Positions 1 to 13,000 of a stretch of DNA of 64,000 nucleotides are shown one piece after another (position 1 is the first letter of the stretch; each line of letters begins with the position of its first letter). Origin of the DNA: Anticarsia gemmatalis (taxonomy: Eukaryota; Arthropoda; Insecta; Lepidoptera; Erebidae); the NCBI RefSeq assembly GCF_050436995.1, contig NC_134758.1, positions 10,106,001-10,170,000 on the forward strand, given 5' to 3'. The notes beneath the pieces were generated by a model. It had not been told where the DNA came from. It worked only from the letters and a program-made list of their open reading frames with translations, and did no database searches. A program made the position numbers and the translations under genes.

Positions 1-111
1 TTTGACATTTTAATGTCTATTACAGAATCGAAAAACGAAATTAAAATTAGTCTCTCCTGAAAAGTTGCTAAAATGACGTGGTAATAGAACTAAAACGACG
101 ATTTGTAGGTA

Positions 112-469
112 TATGAGCCTAGCTTTTTTTCCAAACTATGTTGGTCGGCATCCAGTCTCATCGGATGCAGCTGAATACCTGCATGAATTTACATGGAGCG
201 ACTGTCTGACCTCCACAACCCAATTACCTGGGTGATAACAATCCTTAGTTAAGACTGGTTGTTAGACTTTCAAGCTTCTGACTACTTAACGACTGTCAAA
301 GATCTTTGAAAATGACGGGACCTACAATTTAACGTGCCTTCCGAAACACGGAGAAACTGGATATGTATAAGATAGTCACCCATCCACAGATCAACCTCGA
401 CAAGCGTGGCTTAACCGCAAAGATCGATCTGCGCGGCTGTTGGTAACTAAGCCACGAGCTCCTCTCTCC
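112..469 (-). mobile_element. 5S-rRNA-derived SINE with 19-bp target duplication
   Basis: Read on the minus strand the head carries a 5S-rRNA-like internal promoter: GTTAAGC (starting 415) and GGATGGGTGAC (starting 385), 30 bases apart as in 5S rRNA. Body and GCTAGGC-type tail follow. The flanks at 93-111 and 470-488 are the identical 19-mer AAACGACGATTTGTAGGTA, the mark of LINE-mediated insertion. No protein is encoded. Confidence 0.85.
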
Positions 470-488
470 AAACGACGATTTGTAGGTA

Positions 489-3400
489 GTAGAAGAAAAT
501 TGTCGTATAAAGTCAGGGGTCAATGTATTTTGGTGATAGGTACCTACTCGCGTCAGTCGTTGCGAGTGATGGATGACGGAGGCGGGGCGAATCCAATCAT
601 TATCCGTGATGCATGACCGTTGGTACATCACTAGTTCCGAACTGATTCGATTTTTGAAAATTTGTTTTTCTTGATTTAAATTCGAATGTTAGCATTTGAA
701 ATTTGAATGGTTGATTTCTTTGATGAAACCCAGTTTTCCCGAAACGGACAAAATGTATGACTATTAAATAAAGTATTTAATACTTTATACCAAGAAGTTT
801 ACGACATAAAGGATATTTTAAATTTGAATTAAATCAATGAAATTATTGTAGAGATATAACACGATGTTTTTATTTCTTGTGTTATGGTTAGGTACTGGTC
901 CGCCATATTGAATTTATAATGACGTCACACAACTAACAATGTCACATAGGTTGTATGAAAATAATATAATACCTTCCTAGATCACGTATAAAACTGCAAT
1001 ATTAAATTACTATACATACAATAACCGAAAAAAAATCGTATATAATTAGATAGAATAAATAAAATTCACAAGTACTTACATTTTATAACCACAACACTAA
1101 CAGCACAAACTTCACAAATATAATTTTCCAATTTCAAAAATTTTACTGTCAACCCAAAAGCAATCGAAAAAACAAAACAATTTAAAAAAATCACACCATT
1201 ATTTTTGTTTCCAGTTGCACACACTACGAAACACAAAATCAGACTGAATGTGCACCAAAAAAATCACAATCGCAAATTCTTTTTTTCCAAACCGTATACA
1301 TTAAACCCTTGCATAATTAAAAATATGCGTGAGTTCAAATAATCGCGAAGAATTAACCCTTTGCATGCAAATTAGGTTTGGATGTGACCGAATCACGACC
1401 GGTCCAACCCAGGTGTGTTATTATTTTAAATATAATTTGCATATAACTTGGGGATGTTAGAATGTATTGTCGTTTTTAAGATACGTGTGAAGGTGAGATG
1501 TTTTTGACGGTTATTAAAGGTAAACAAGTTTGCCCGTTTTAATTTTGTGAGCAGATAGGTCGACTAGAATGTCGGGAATATTTTGTCAGGTTTTATCTAA
1601 TACTTTAACTGCCAAACAGGCTTCTTAGAATAACTATGAATTGTTATAGTTACTTAGTCAATTGTACCGACCCCAACTAGCGTGGGACAATGGTATAGAA
1701 CATATACATAGAGTCAATCGTACATAAGCTATGTGTTCTGTTATTAGACGGCTTAATATGATTTCAAAGTTTATCCTTTTCCTGTCATATCACATACACT
1801 ATAGAGTAGTTACTTTACTACTTTCCTTACAAATACGAATTTATTAAACAGGCTTAATCCATAAAAATGCCATAATAAACACGTTATAAAACCCTATAAT
1901 TTTATTAAAAAACGATCTCTATAACATTGATTAGCATAAGACCACCCTTTGAACGAAATAAAACAAGTCGTAATTACAAAAGCTTTGAATGAGGTATTTT
2001 TTCAACAGCCAGTGTCTTTCTACACATTTGTACTACGCTCCAAAGACATCTACGGAAGTTAGTACAAAGGACTTACTACACCTGCCAGAAGAGGGGACAA
2101 AAATTTAAATTTGAATGCCGAAGACGCGGAAGGGTTAAAGACGTTCGGGCAACTTTTTTAAATTTTGTTTTGAGATTTTTAATTTGATTTCGAGATTTAT
2201 GTTTTTTTAACGGAGATTAGTTATTTGTAGACACCTAGATTTTGTGGTTTTTTTTTAATTTGTCTATGCCTGTAATATCACACATGATACTGAAAATCTT
2301 AGATATTCCTTTATACCTTCTTTACAAAGTTTTTTAAATTCAAATAATTAACAAGTTATCATTAAATTTGATAGGATTTATTCAATAGATCAACGTGCAT
2401 GCGCGCTGTCAACGTAGAAGAGTCAAAGACTTCATAAAACTGAGTATTATGGAGACTACAAATATGTCTATAACACAAGATCATGATAGTACACTAAGTT
2501 AATCTTCATAAATAAAGTTTCAGTTTTTATAAATCATATTCTGAGGATTCAATTTAAAAAAAAGACATTTGAGATCTAATATTATTTTCTTGTACCAAAG
2601 TCTTCTTCTGCTAAAACTAAATTTACAAATCAATATTCCGCAAGTACGAATACGTATTGACATTCGATTCCGCTTCAACACCCAATAAATTAAACTCAAT
2701 CGATACACACTGACACCATACCATTATAGGAGATCAATAATTACCATATTACTGCGAAATGTTGTCACAGCTTTCCATAACACACAACCCCATCGATTAT
2801 TCCATAAAAGACTTGATTCTCACGAAAGAACGGAAACATTCTCACGACCTCTATGAATACATTAAAAAAAGGTTTTTATCTATGACTCAAACACTGGCCT
2901 TAAGATGTTCCTAATTTGAATATAGAAGGGTTTATTCTTCCGAGTGTCAAAATGGTTCGTCTTTACAAATGGCCGCCTCATTTGAATGCCGTGATCTGTT
3001 TTGCATATCATTTTTGAGCTAACTTTTCGCACAGTTAACAAAGGGTATGATTATTGATTTCTTCGATGCGTTTGTATGTGTAATGAGATAAAATATTTTC
3101 TTTCCGTTGTCATATTTTGTTTGTTGGGTAATTTATTCGTTTCTTTGTGTGAGGTGACGGATGTTTTTAGTAGTTCTCAGGGATGTGGCATAAATTATCA
3201 TAGTTTTTAAGATGGTTTACGGTCGAAATAAGATGTAGAGCTCGCATTTTATAGGTTGAATGTTCTTGCTATAAGTATTTATAATACGGTATTGATTTGT
3301 GATTTTTGTTTCGAACTGTGAATGTTTCATAAAACATAAGTATTTATTTTATACTTCTGTCCCCGACTTGTGTTTGGAAATATTTCACTGGGTACAAATA

Positions 3401-3998
3401 TATTCTATCTTAGCAGTTTTTGGTAGAATGCGTTACAAATATTCATCTATCTCTTCAATCAAACTTTCACATTAATAACATTTGTAGAGTACAAGTACAT
3501 TAAAAAAATAAACAATAAAATATTTTAAAATGTGATAATAACAAAAAACAAAGATAAATTACTTTTATTACAATAACAATAAGGCATCGATGGGGTTGAA
3601 TCGATTCCGATTATCAAACAATCGACTAAAATAAAAATAATCGTTAATTCATACAGTTCGCAGATAATAAAATGAGGTTTGAATAAATTAACGGATTCCT
3701 TTTTTTTATTTATTGATTTCATTTGCATATTTCGAGTGTTATTTTTTCGAAATAATGTTTTTAATTCATTGTTTATTATTTATTGGTTTTTATGAGTTTG
3801 ATTGATATTATTGATATTATTACGAATGTTTAGTAATTGATAAAAAATACACAATAAACACCAACTTATAGCCGCGGTTCCGTCTGCGTGTAGCGTTTTA
3901 TGAACATGACACGTTTAATGTTAATCCAGTAAGGCAAAATCATTTTCATCTTGACAGTTTCAGCTAGTAACTAATATTTTTCAGGTATACTCTCTTAA
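489..3998. other. Gene-free stretch, AT-rich
   Basis: Apart from the weak first-exon candidate (1080-1249), a perfect CRE TGACGTCA (921-928) beside CCGCCATATTG, and an R6 fragment near 3865-3955, no gene, SINE or clear repeat is seen. Open frames here are short and AT-driven. Confidence 0.6.
1080..1249 (-). other. Candidate minus-strand first exon
   Basis: On the minus strand an initiator-like TCAGTCTG (A at about 1249) is followed by a GT-rich leader (GTGTTTCGTAGTGTGTGC, GTTTGTGCTGTTAGTGTTG) of the kind common in lepidopteran 5' UTRs, and by a donor AAAAT|GTAAGTAC at 1079. A perfect POU octamer ATGCAAAT (1365-1372) lies upstream. No clear TATA box. Weak evidence. Confidence 0.22.
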
Positions 3999-3999
3999 C

Positions 4000-4089
4000 C
4001 CCCGGCTTCTGAGTATATATATCGGTAGTTTATCCATTCTATAGCGTTCTTTTGATAAACTACCGCTAAATGTGCCTCAGAAACCGGGG
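4000..4089. mobile_element. 90-bp palindromic MITE-like hairpin
   Basis: Outer arms CCCCGGCTTCTGAG (4000-4013) and CTCAGAAACCGGGG (4076-4089) pair with one mismatch. Inner arms CGGTAGTTTATC (4023-4034) and GATAAACTACCG (4054-4065) pair perfectly. No target duplication is clear. Confidence 0.7.
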
Positions 4090-4642
4090 ATACGTAAATG
4101 TTCTTATTTAAAACGGTCACCCTTCAAACGGCAAGTTTCTTCATTAAGTAACAGCTGAAACATATTGACTTCTTTTTAACACTTATTTCAATTCCTTCAG
4201 AAACAAATTCGACTGTCATTTTTAGGGTTGGACTTCTGTACCTACGTCGTAGCTAAAGAAGTCTCAACAATCTATATAAAAAGTTTATAGTTATAAAATG
4301 CATTTACTATATCTCCATGGCCGTTCTACTAAAAGTCTTAAATTCACTAAAATACATTGTACAGAGTAATATAAATTTCGTGAAGACAGAGTAAGCTTGG
4401 TTAATCGCCTGTGAGTAAGTGCTGAAATACTGCCTCTGTACTTTATACACTCTACGTTATGTTACGATAGTTATCTACTTTTTAAATGTACGTTCTAGAT
4501 TTAAATTTTTAGTTTTTATGCAGCCAGTTTTGTTTCTATACCAATGCAGTTTTTTTTTTATTTGACAAAGGGCAGTTCTATAACTGTTTGTCAAGACTTA
4601 TGTTGATTAATTTTCTAACCATAGTAAAATAATATTTTTCAG

Positions 4643-4684
4643 CTATTTCAATAAACAAGACGCTACGCAATATGAAGATTGATG
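4643..4684 (+). other. Candidate 42-nt exon, possibly with a start codon
   Basis: Acceptor AATATTTTTCAG (ending 4642) and donor GATG|GTAAGTAA (4685) enclose 42 bases. One frame is open throughout (ISINKTLRNMKID), and ATGAAGATTGATG with an A-rich context could begin a coding region. Nothing in the neighbourhood confirms a gene. Confidence 0.3.
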
Positions 4685-4769
4685 GTAAGTAAAAAAAGTT
4701 AAGTAGATTATTAAATAAATAGGAATCAAGAAATAATAAGTATCAATTTTGGAGATCGAATTTATATAA

Positions 4770-4935
4770 TTACTAGCAAACGTTGTTTTGCCATAAAAAT
4801 TAAAAAATATATATTTTTACTTAGGGGTATGAAAAATAGATGTTGGCCGATTCTCAGACCTACTCAATATGCTCTCAAAATTTCATGAGAATCGGTCAAG
4901 CCGTTTCGTTCGGTCAATCGGTCGAGCCGTCAAGT
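4770..4935 (+). repeat. LINE-tail-like repeat R5
   Basis: GCAAACGTTGTTTTGCCATA, GATGTTGGCCGATTCTCAGA, TCATGAGAATCGGTCAAGCC. A very common lepidopteran non-coding 3' retroposon segment. Confidence 0.65.
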
Positions 4936-7753
4936 TAATAATTATTAAGTTGTTCAAATTAACTTAAAAGTCTTCACTCACATTTTTGTTCTAAACATAC
5001 ATTCGAAATCCCAAAAACATTCCTCAATTCACAAACAAAATCACATTTGACACAACAAAAAAATTAACCCGAGCACCGAACTTCCGTCCCATACAGTACA
5101 GCATCACCTAACAAGAATTTGCATACATTAAACACAAAAGGAGAGCCATCATAATTTTTGATATTTAATTTTTTACAGTTACAAGTACCGGTTTTTGTCT
5201 ATTGTCATGTTGTATAAAATATTTAAATTAAGAAAGACGAAACAAAAAGCCCGCCTTTTTGTCCCCAACGCATTCATTTTTTAGGTTATGGTTGTCTTTT
5301 GACAAGTGATTTTGAACTCTATGCTGTGGCGTTAGGATTTATTTTTGAGTGTTGTGATTTAAAACGACGTGTAAAATTAGTAATAACAGCATGGAAATTG
5401 TATCAAACACATCGCGAAATTATTATTGGATTAAATCATTTTAAGTGCAAGTTTTTAGGTTGCACAGAATATGGCGAGGTGACATTATTTTGTCTTTTTC
5501 TATTTTAAAATGAAAGTAGTAAGAAATTAATTAACTAGTGTAAAAATCTATCTAATTATGATAATGATTTCTTCTTTTGCTTTCTATTAGTCCGATTGTC
5601 AAGATCTAAAATAATATCTACTTAAGTTATTGTAAAGACAAGTCTCATAGAAATCCATTCACCAAATTAGCTTAAGAAAATAGACATTGATCGGCCAAAG
5701 CTAAATTATTAGGTAACCCATTTACTCAAAACATTATTAACTTTTCTACTTCAAAGAACCATAAACAATCCAAACTAATATTGAAAAAGTAAAAAAAATC
5801 TTAAACCAAAAGTTCGCGAACTAAAAATCAGTTAAACATTAAGGCCTCGACACACCGGTCCGTAACAAATCGCGAACAAACATGGAGTGTTCGGAACTAA
5901 TCGAGGAATCACAATAAGATGCTAATCTTTTACACCTTTACTTGTATTTGCATATTAACAGCTTAAGCGTTTGTAAATTATTCGTTTAGGGTGACATCCT
6001 TTGGTTTTTGCATAATTTGAGCTTGTTTAGTTAGAAGCGCGGGAATTGTGCGGAAGCTGTTTCGTTAACTAATATTGTTACTCGTTTCATAAACGCAAAT
6101 TATGGGAACTATGTTAACTGTATAAATGAGCTTATTTATACAGTTAACTTCTTACCTAATAAAAAATATGATCTTTACTTTATCTTTTGATAGAAAAATA
6201 ATAATGTTGACTTGTTTAAGTTGATCCGAATTAATTTCTATACCCACTTAGGCACGTTAAAATTATCCAGTATACTAGTAAGCAACATTTGCATAACTCC
6301 TGCTAAAGTTAAGGACGCTCCGCTTTCATTAGTTTACAGTACGATTCATATTAATGGAAAAATAAGTTTAATAAACAATAACTATTATTAAAGTAACCTA
6401 CCACGTCTAACATACATTGCTTGCACATTAAACAACATAACATCGCAAGCCAAATCATACCAAAACATTCGAACTCAAAAGTCAGCCGTTGGTTCCCTCG
6501 TTTCGAAACTTCTTTAAAAACGCGAACACCTGAACAGCCCATGTGCTGGAAAATCAATACTAAGGTTGTCGTACGCGTGATACCAACGAAAAACTACTAC
6601 AGCCACCCCAACTCACCCCATGAGGATTTTTCTTCACCCCATCCGCCCCCACTGGCTTAGGGGAGAGAGGGGACGCAAAAAGATGCCCGGTTTTTTTCTC
6701 ATTCGCGTGTTTTTGTTGACTAAACTTACGTACAAAGAAATTTTTACCGTATGTGCTAAATTATAGAGTCTACTTTTCATTAGAAGTTGATTTGATATGT
6801 GAACGATTGTCATGTCAAATTCGCGATTCAATTTAGACTTTAGGATCTGGAACAGAAAGTAGGTTTTCAGTTGTCGATTAATTATCAAAAAAATGCCTCA
6901 GTAAACGTGGTATATGGGAGTTATTCGGTCTTCGCAACGAAATTAGGGTCGGTATATCGTATGCTCGAATGCCTAATGACTTCTTATGATTTTGATGTCA
7001 TGTTGCGTGAAGATGCATCGAGTTTATTTGATTCGAGGGTTGAATTGCTTATTCGTTACGAGTACGGAATATGAAATTCAAAATTTCAACGTTCCAATTG
7101 ACAGATGTCAAAATAACGGTCATTCGTTATTCAAAGATAATTGTGTGTCATTTGGGCACAAATGATCGTCGTTTTGTTAGAGGTAATGTGCTTTTTTGAC
7201 AGCTTTTCAAACGACTTTGGTTTAGAACTACTGTGAAATTGGTAATACGCGTATTATATTACGAAGAAGGGAAGACGATAGTAGAGAGATAGTAATTTCG
7301 TGAAACAATTTCTACTAAGAAAAATGCATAATAAACATACATTATGGCTGAAGACAGATTACATTTCGAACTTTAAGGTATTAGTCAATAACTAACTACT
7401 TAAATTGATACTATTTATATACTCTCAAACAACTTACTACATGAGATGTCGCAAAATTACCTATAGCAAGTTTTGAACTCAGAACTTTTACGAGAATTTT
7501 AACGTTTGTTAGAAAACATTGTGTTAATTGATATTGAGCGATAGCTTTGACACTGGATTCACTACCACAAGAAGAGATTAAGATTACTTAATTACTGTCA
7601 ATATTTTTGTAATATCACGCCTGTTATACTCGAAAGTGAAGAAAGAGTTTTGTATAATATTGTTATGATTCATATATTTAAATTTATTTCCATAATAATA
7701 TTGGACGAATATTTAACCCAATACTAGGCATGGGTCCTAATGATATTGTGAGA
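4936..7753. other. Gene-free stretch
   Basis: No recognisable gene. A pyrimidine-rich tract with CACCCCATCCGCCCCCACTGG lies at 6600-6665. TTGACAGATGTCAAAATA (7099-7116) is a small palindrome. The open frames at 5299-5508 and 6351-6888 overlap on both strands and lack protein-like features. Confidence 0.55.
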
Positions 7754-7852
7754 GTCAATCAGCCTAGTCCTTATTCCAACTAGGTATGTTGGCGCCGGCT
7801 TCCACTCTCATCGGATACATCTGAATTCGAATATTTCACATGGATATTATTC
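7754..7852 (-). mobile_element. 5S-SINE 3' fragment
   Basis: Plus strand reads CCAACTAGGTATGTTGGCGC then CGGCTTCCACTCTCATCGGA, the tail portion of the 5S-SINE family. Confidence 0.65.
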
Positions 7853-7854
7853 GA

Positions 7855-9599
7855 ATATTCCACCAAAAAATTAAAAATCCTAATACCATTTTACGCAATC
7901 CGGAAATAGAAAATCCTGCTCAACAGTCACACCAATCTTTATAAATAACAAAAACAAAAACTAACTCTAACGAAATGACACAAACAATTGCCGTATAAAG
8001 TTATCTAAAACACAACCGTAGGTGCCTAACGAGCGCTTCTAGATTATCCATAGATACTATCTCCGGACTTTATTACACTGTGGCCATGTAATTGGCTGGA
8101 CAATATACACAGAGCAGTTGTATTGGCCAGTACGCCATTAAATATTTTACGACCACTCATAGTGTGTGAGTGGCCTATTTTTAAGTTTTATTTTTTTGTG
8201 TAATTAATTTATGGAAAGTTAGTTGTGGGTAGAGGTTAATGACCTGGAGTTGTGCTTTTGTGACTATTTGGTGCCCTTTTTTCTTTATTATTTTATAGGA
8301 AATAAATAACGTACGTATCAAATTTTTGTTCTTTTTTCTTCGATGTTAATCATTTTATTGCTTGCTTTTACCTTAAGAGAATAAAAGAAATCTGTCACAC
8401 TTGTGTAAATCATTTTGATTAAGGCAACTTTAAAAGTTTTATAACCAAATAAAAACAAAATTTCTTCATTGCTCCATCACAGCATTATTTCCAATCACAG
8501 AAAGTCTAAAAAACGTCTAAAAACTTACATCGACTAGATAATAATTTCCAGTTAACCGTTCATAAGTTACCCTTTTTATTAATAACGAACAATACTACAA
8601 TAGTGAGAGTTATCAATAAGGAGACTTGTATATTTTATAAAAAAAGTCGCAAAATACAAAATCTTTTAAAACTAGACTAGCATCTTTCAAAGGTTTATTT
8701 TGCTTGGAGGTGTACCTCAGATGTGCAGGAATGCGTCTCGCATTATTTAGGCGACTCCAAGCGGAATTTACTGGTACTAAGTATTATACTAAAATTATCT
8801 GATGAACTACTAATTAGATGTAATAGCAGTCTTTAGTTTAACTGGGATGATGATATCTTAATAACTGTGTATGTTTTTGTATAGCTGTACAGAGATGAAA
8901 AGAGAATGATCTTACGTTTTTGTGTTTGTTGATGAAATGTAGATTGAGGTTTGTGGTAGATTTCCGAATTTGAAACGAGTTAAATGATTCAATTAAATGA
9001 ACGATGGTACATCTTCAAAATAGTAATTTGCTTTGGTGAAATTGTAGCATTAATATTTAGTTCGTTAAGTAACTTAAACTAACCAAAAGACTTGAAGTAC
9101 TGAAAAAAATGTTCCCCGAGCAATACTTTCTCACGCGATATAGACAATAAAAATAATAATATGGCACAATGAACAGATCGAAATAATAATTGATTATTAA
9201 AAGAATAATTTTATTAGATAGTATAAATATGAGATAACATTACAAAAAGGAATCAGTTTTACATTAATACACTTCACAATACTTATCAATTCTTTGCTCA
9301 ATTCAAATACACGCACAAAATAATGTACAAATAACAATTATTTACTAAAACACTCACACACTATATAAATAACCTTTTGTACATAACAACCATATATAAA
9401 TAGCTAAACAGTACAAACTAGCATGTTCCTCGCCACTAATCGTAGTTTCGCATGCCTATAGTTTGAGTGGCAACCATGTTTATGCAAAACGTGATGTCCA
9501 GTCGTTATCATAATTATAAATAATTATAATTAATATTGTATGTATTATAATGTCCTTTGTATTTTTATAAAGGAGTGGTAGTGAGGAAGCGGTGTATGT
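7855..9599. other. Gene-free stretch
   Basis: AT-rich with no repeat that I can name. A TATA-like ATATATAAATAG (9391-9402) has no initiator at the right distance. Confidence 0.5.
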
Positions 9600-9795
9600 A
9601 ATAGCAAGTTTAAACCTGCGACTTCGTCCGCGTGTAAGGATTGCAGGGGTAAAAAGTATCCTGTGTTAATCCAGGTTGTGAGTTATCAGTGTATCAAATA
9701 ACATGAAAAATCGTTTATTAGTTTTTGCGTGAAGCAGTAACAAACATACATACATCCATCCTCGCAAACTTTAGCATTTAATATATTAGTAGGAC
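9600..9795 (+). repeat. LINE-tail-like repeat R6
   Basis: GCGACTTCGTCCGCGTGTAA, GGGGTAAAAAGTATCCTGTG, ACATACATACATCCATCCTC, GCATTTAATATATTAGTAGG. Fragments of the same family lie at 3865-3955, 11335-11425 and 17838-17935. Confidence 0.6.
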
Positions 9796-10027
9796 AATAT
9801 AGGGTTTCCCCTCAAATTAGGGGGGTTAGGTTTTGAGTCCACAACGCCGGCCAAGTAAGGGTTAGGAACTTTGTATGCCCTCAAAAAATAAGTTAAACAT
9901 TTTTTAGGCACATAAGGTTTCATCACGATGTTTTCATTCGCCGAAAAGTCATTGCTGCCTGGTTTTCGTACCTTACAGAAGATGTGCCAACTTATTTATA
10001 CCACTCAGCTATCACAGCTTTTTAACC
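9796..10027 (-). mobile_element. T1 tRNA-derived SINE, diverged
   Basis: Minus strand keeps the head (AGCTGTGATAGCTGAGTGG) and body. The B box has decayed and the tail lacks its last bases, so it is an old copy. Confidence 0.7.
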
Positions 10028-13000
10028 TATATTAAAAAGAGTAATCCGTGAGTTTCTTGCCGTTTCTTCTCACAAGATTTCCCGTAACGGTTGTAGATGT
10101 AAAATACTATGACGATTTCAAATACTTGATAAAAGTTTATACATCTTTTTTTGCAGTTTTAACCCCTTGTTATAACATATAAATTTAACAAACAGGTCAT
10201 TGCTCGGTTCTTGTACAATGTTAACAGGTAAACAGTGTGCAGAGTCAACGGTTCTCAGTAAAGCTTAGTGATTAGCCATTCAATTAACCCATTGTTCGTA
10301 CAACACCTATGCAAGTTTGTGTACTGGTGGAAGACAAAATAAGTTGTTTGTTATGGAGTTTGATGTAATTTTTTATTAAAAACGTAACAGAAATTAGTGG
10401 TTATTTTTTTTGGTAATTTCCGTTGATAACTCTATAATAAAAATAATGTCCTCCTGGCCGATATTCCGCTACGGCGGCCATTTTAATTGAAACCAGCCGA
10501 CTGTACAGGACTTTGTTTATAGTGTCCAAGTGTGTGGACAATACACAGGTACATTCTGTATTCCCGTAGTCTTATAGTCCGGTGGGATAGATTACCGCCA
10601 CGAGAGAGGTTCAGGCGTTTACAACCTCAACTTTATAAATCTAGGCATTCACTGAACATTTTCAAAGAAAAACCGTACCGTTACCGTTTTAGGTTTTTTG
10701 ACGAGTGAAGCCACAATACAAAAGCATATAATTACAGTCAAAAATCTCACACATACTTGTAAAGTAGCTCAAAAGCTTACAGTAATTAATGCGTACATGC
10801 TGACGGTATGAAGATAGCATCTTTTCACGGTGTCGGCCGCGGACAAAGGTGTATTCAGACGCTACTGAGGTTCAAATCATTCATTTTATCTTTACGGATG
10901 TGTAATGTATTATTATCGCAATTATTCTAGTACTAATGCGTATAAAATCGTGTTGTATAGAGACATTAGGGAAGGTTGGGCTGTTTTAAGTGGGCGTTAA
11001 TGTGGTTGAGATTAAAAAAGTGGCCTATAGCGAAAATGATTTGCGTAAATGTGTAAAGGGCAGATTTAATGACTAAATAATAAATTTATGATTGATAGAA
11101 TTTAAAAATGATTTTTACTGTTTTTTTACGTACATTGAGTAACCCAAAAACAATGTAACGATTGTTGATATTAAACTGAAATCAAGTGAATCTGAAGTTA
11201 AGACGAATTTATATTTCTTTCAGTTTTGTCCGTGATTGCACTACACACAAAATTATTCTTGTCTGGAGCAAAACTTATCTCTGTAGCCACTCTAGCATAA
11301 GCCTTAATAATACATAATACCTAAATGAACACAGACTAATGAAACAATCAATTCAGTCGTTTTTTGTCGTGAAAGAGTAACAAACATACACACATCTACA
11401 CAAACTTTTACACTTATATTGCATTAGTACTAAATAAATAATATTTTCAAGATATAACTGCTGCCATATCTTTCAGACACACTTTTCTTTATCTAGGGAG
11501 TAATAATTAAAAATATTTTGGAAAAAAAACTGCATATACTTCTTTCAGGCACACATTCTTTTTCAAGAAGTAAATTAAACCAATAAATCTTATTAACATA
11601 GAAAATCCATTTAAAATTACATATTGGTAACACTCGAAAACACTCTTGCGCAACTGTAAGAGATATCGATCTGCAACCCCCACACCGAACAAAAACCCTT
11701 TTGTTATAAAAGGGGTGGGTCTTTAGAGAGAGAAGTGAATGAAATTAGAGAGAGACAAAAAATGTTGGAATAGAAAAGGATGGAGGTATACTTCGATGTG
11801 TTCGTTGAGAATAATAATTTTTCGGTTTTGTAAGGGTTAGCGTACTATTGCGAGTAAAATTGTTTGAATTATATTTTTGGTTATAATAGTGCTATAAGTG
11901 CCTACTATAAGAATTGGCTATTTTGACCTATTGATTATGAAAATTCGTTCTTGATAGTTGGTTTTTTTGTTAGTATTACTAAAATCTCTTCATATAAAAG
12001 TAATAGTTAGGTTAATTAAAAGGGATAGATGTTTTTGGGTTGTAAATTCTTTATGATATTTGCAATGAATGATAACTGATGTAATGATGATAAATCATGT
12101 TAATACAAATCATTGAATCGATTGCAAAATGAGAGAGAAAAAGAAGACTTTCTTCTTACAGAAAATAACGCATCAGGTTTATTACCATATATTGACAAGT
12201 TAACTCTACATCAACAAAATATTTTGTCTGTTCTACTATGAAAATAAAAAAAAAACAACGGACTACTTTTTGGGTTTTATCGTACATCAAATTTTGATGA
12301 TAATGCAGTGTCAACATGTCATCTCTACCAACTTCTTGCAAGCATGCCAAAAAATTAAAGTAGGTAAGTATGAGAAAATTTGAGAAAGTAAGCTATCTAT
12401 TAAATCCTACCATACCCTAAATTATTCTACCAAACATTACCACCGAATTCCTAACACTACTTCCAATACACGAAATTCTAATAAGTTGCAAATTGGAACG
12501 CACAATTCTTGTTGGACTCTTATAAAGTTAATACATCTTCATGAGGCACACAAGAAATGAATATAAATGCTTAAAACCTAGAGAATAAGATGTGAGGTGG
12601 CAATTTGGATGGAAAATGAGACAGTTTACTTTAAAAGTCACGTACGATGCGTCGCAAAGGGGAATATTTTACTAACATAACTTAAGTTTTGCCAAAACAC
12701 TACTGGTAACGCCATCTAGTAAGTGAGATGGGAAATAATAGTTGTGAAGAAAACTTTGCGGCTTAAAATATACTAAAGCTTACTGAAAATACGAAATAAA
12801 ATTATTTAGTTTATTTTAAAATCTTTTATTAATATAACTTACTTAAAAAATCCAATGTTAACAATTTTCATAATAAATAATTTTCGGCGTTGCTTTTTAA
12901 CGCCATCTGTTATCGAGTAGCGGAACGTGACACTGTTTTACAACCGAATTTGACGTTTCTGCGACCCCTATACGTATAGGGTTGGAATTTGTGCATGTGT

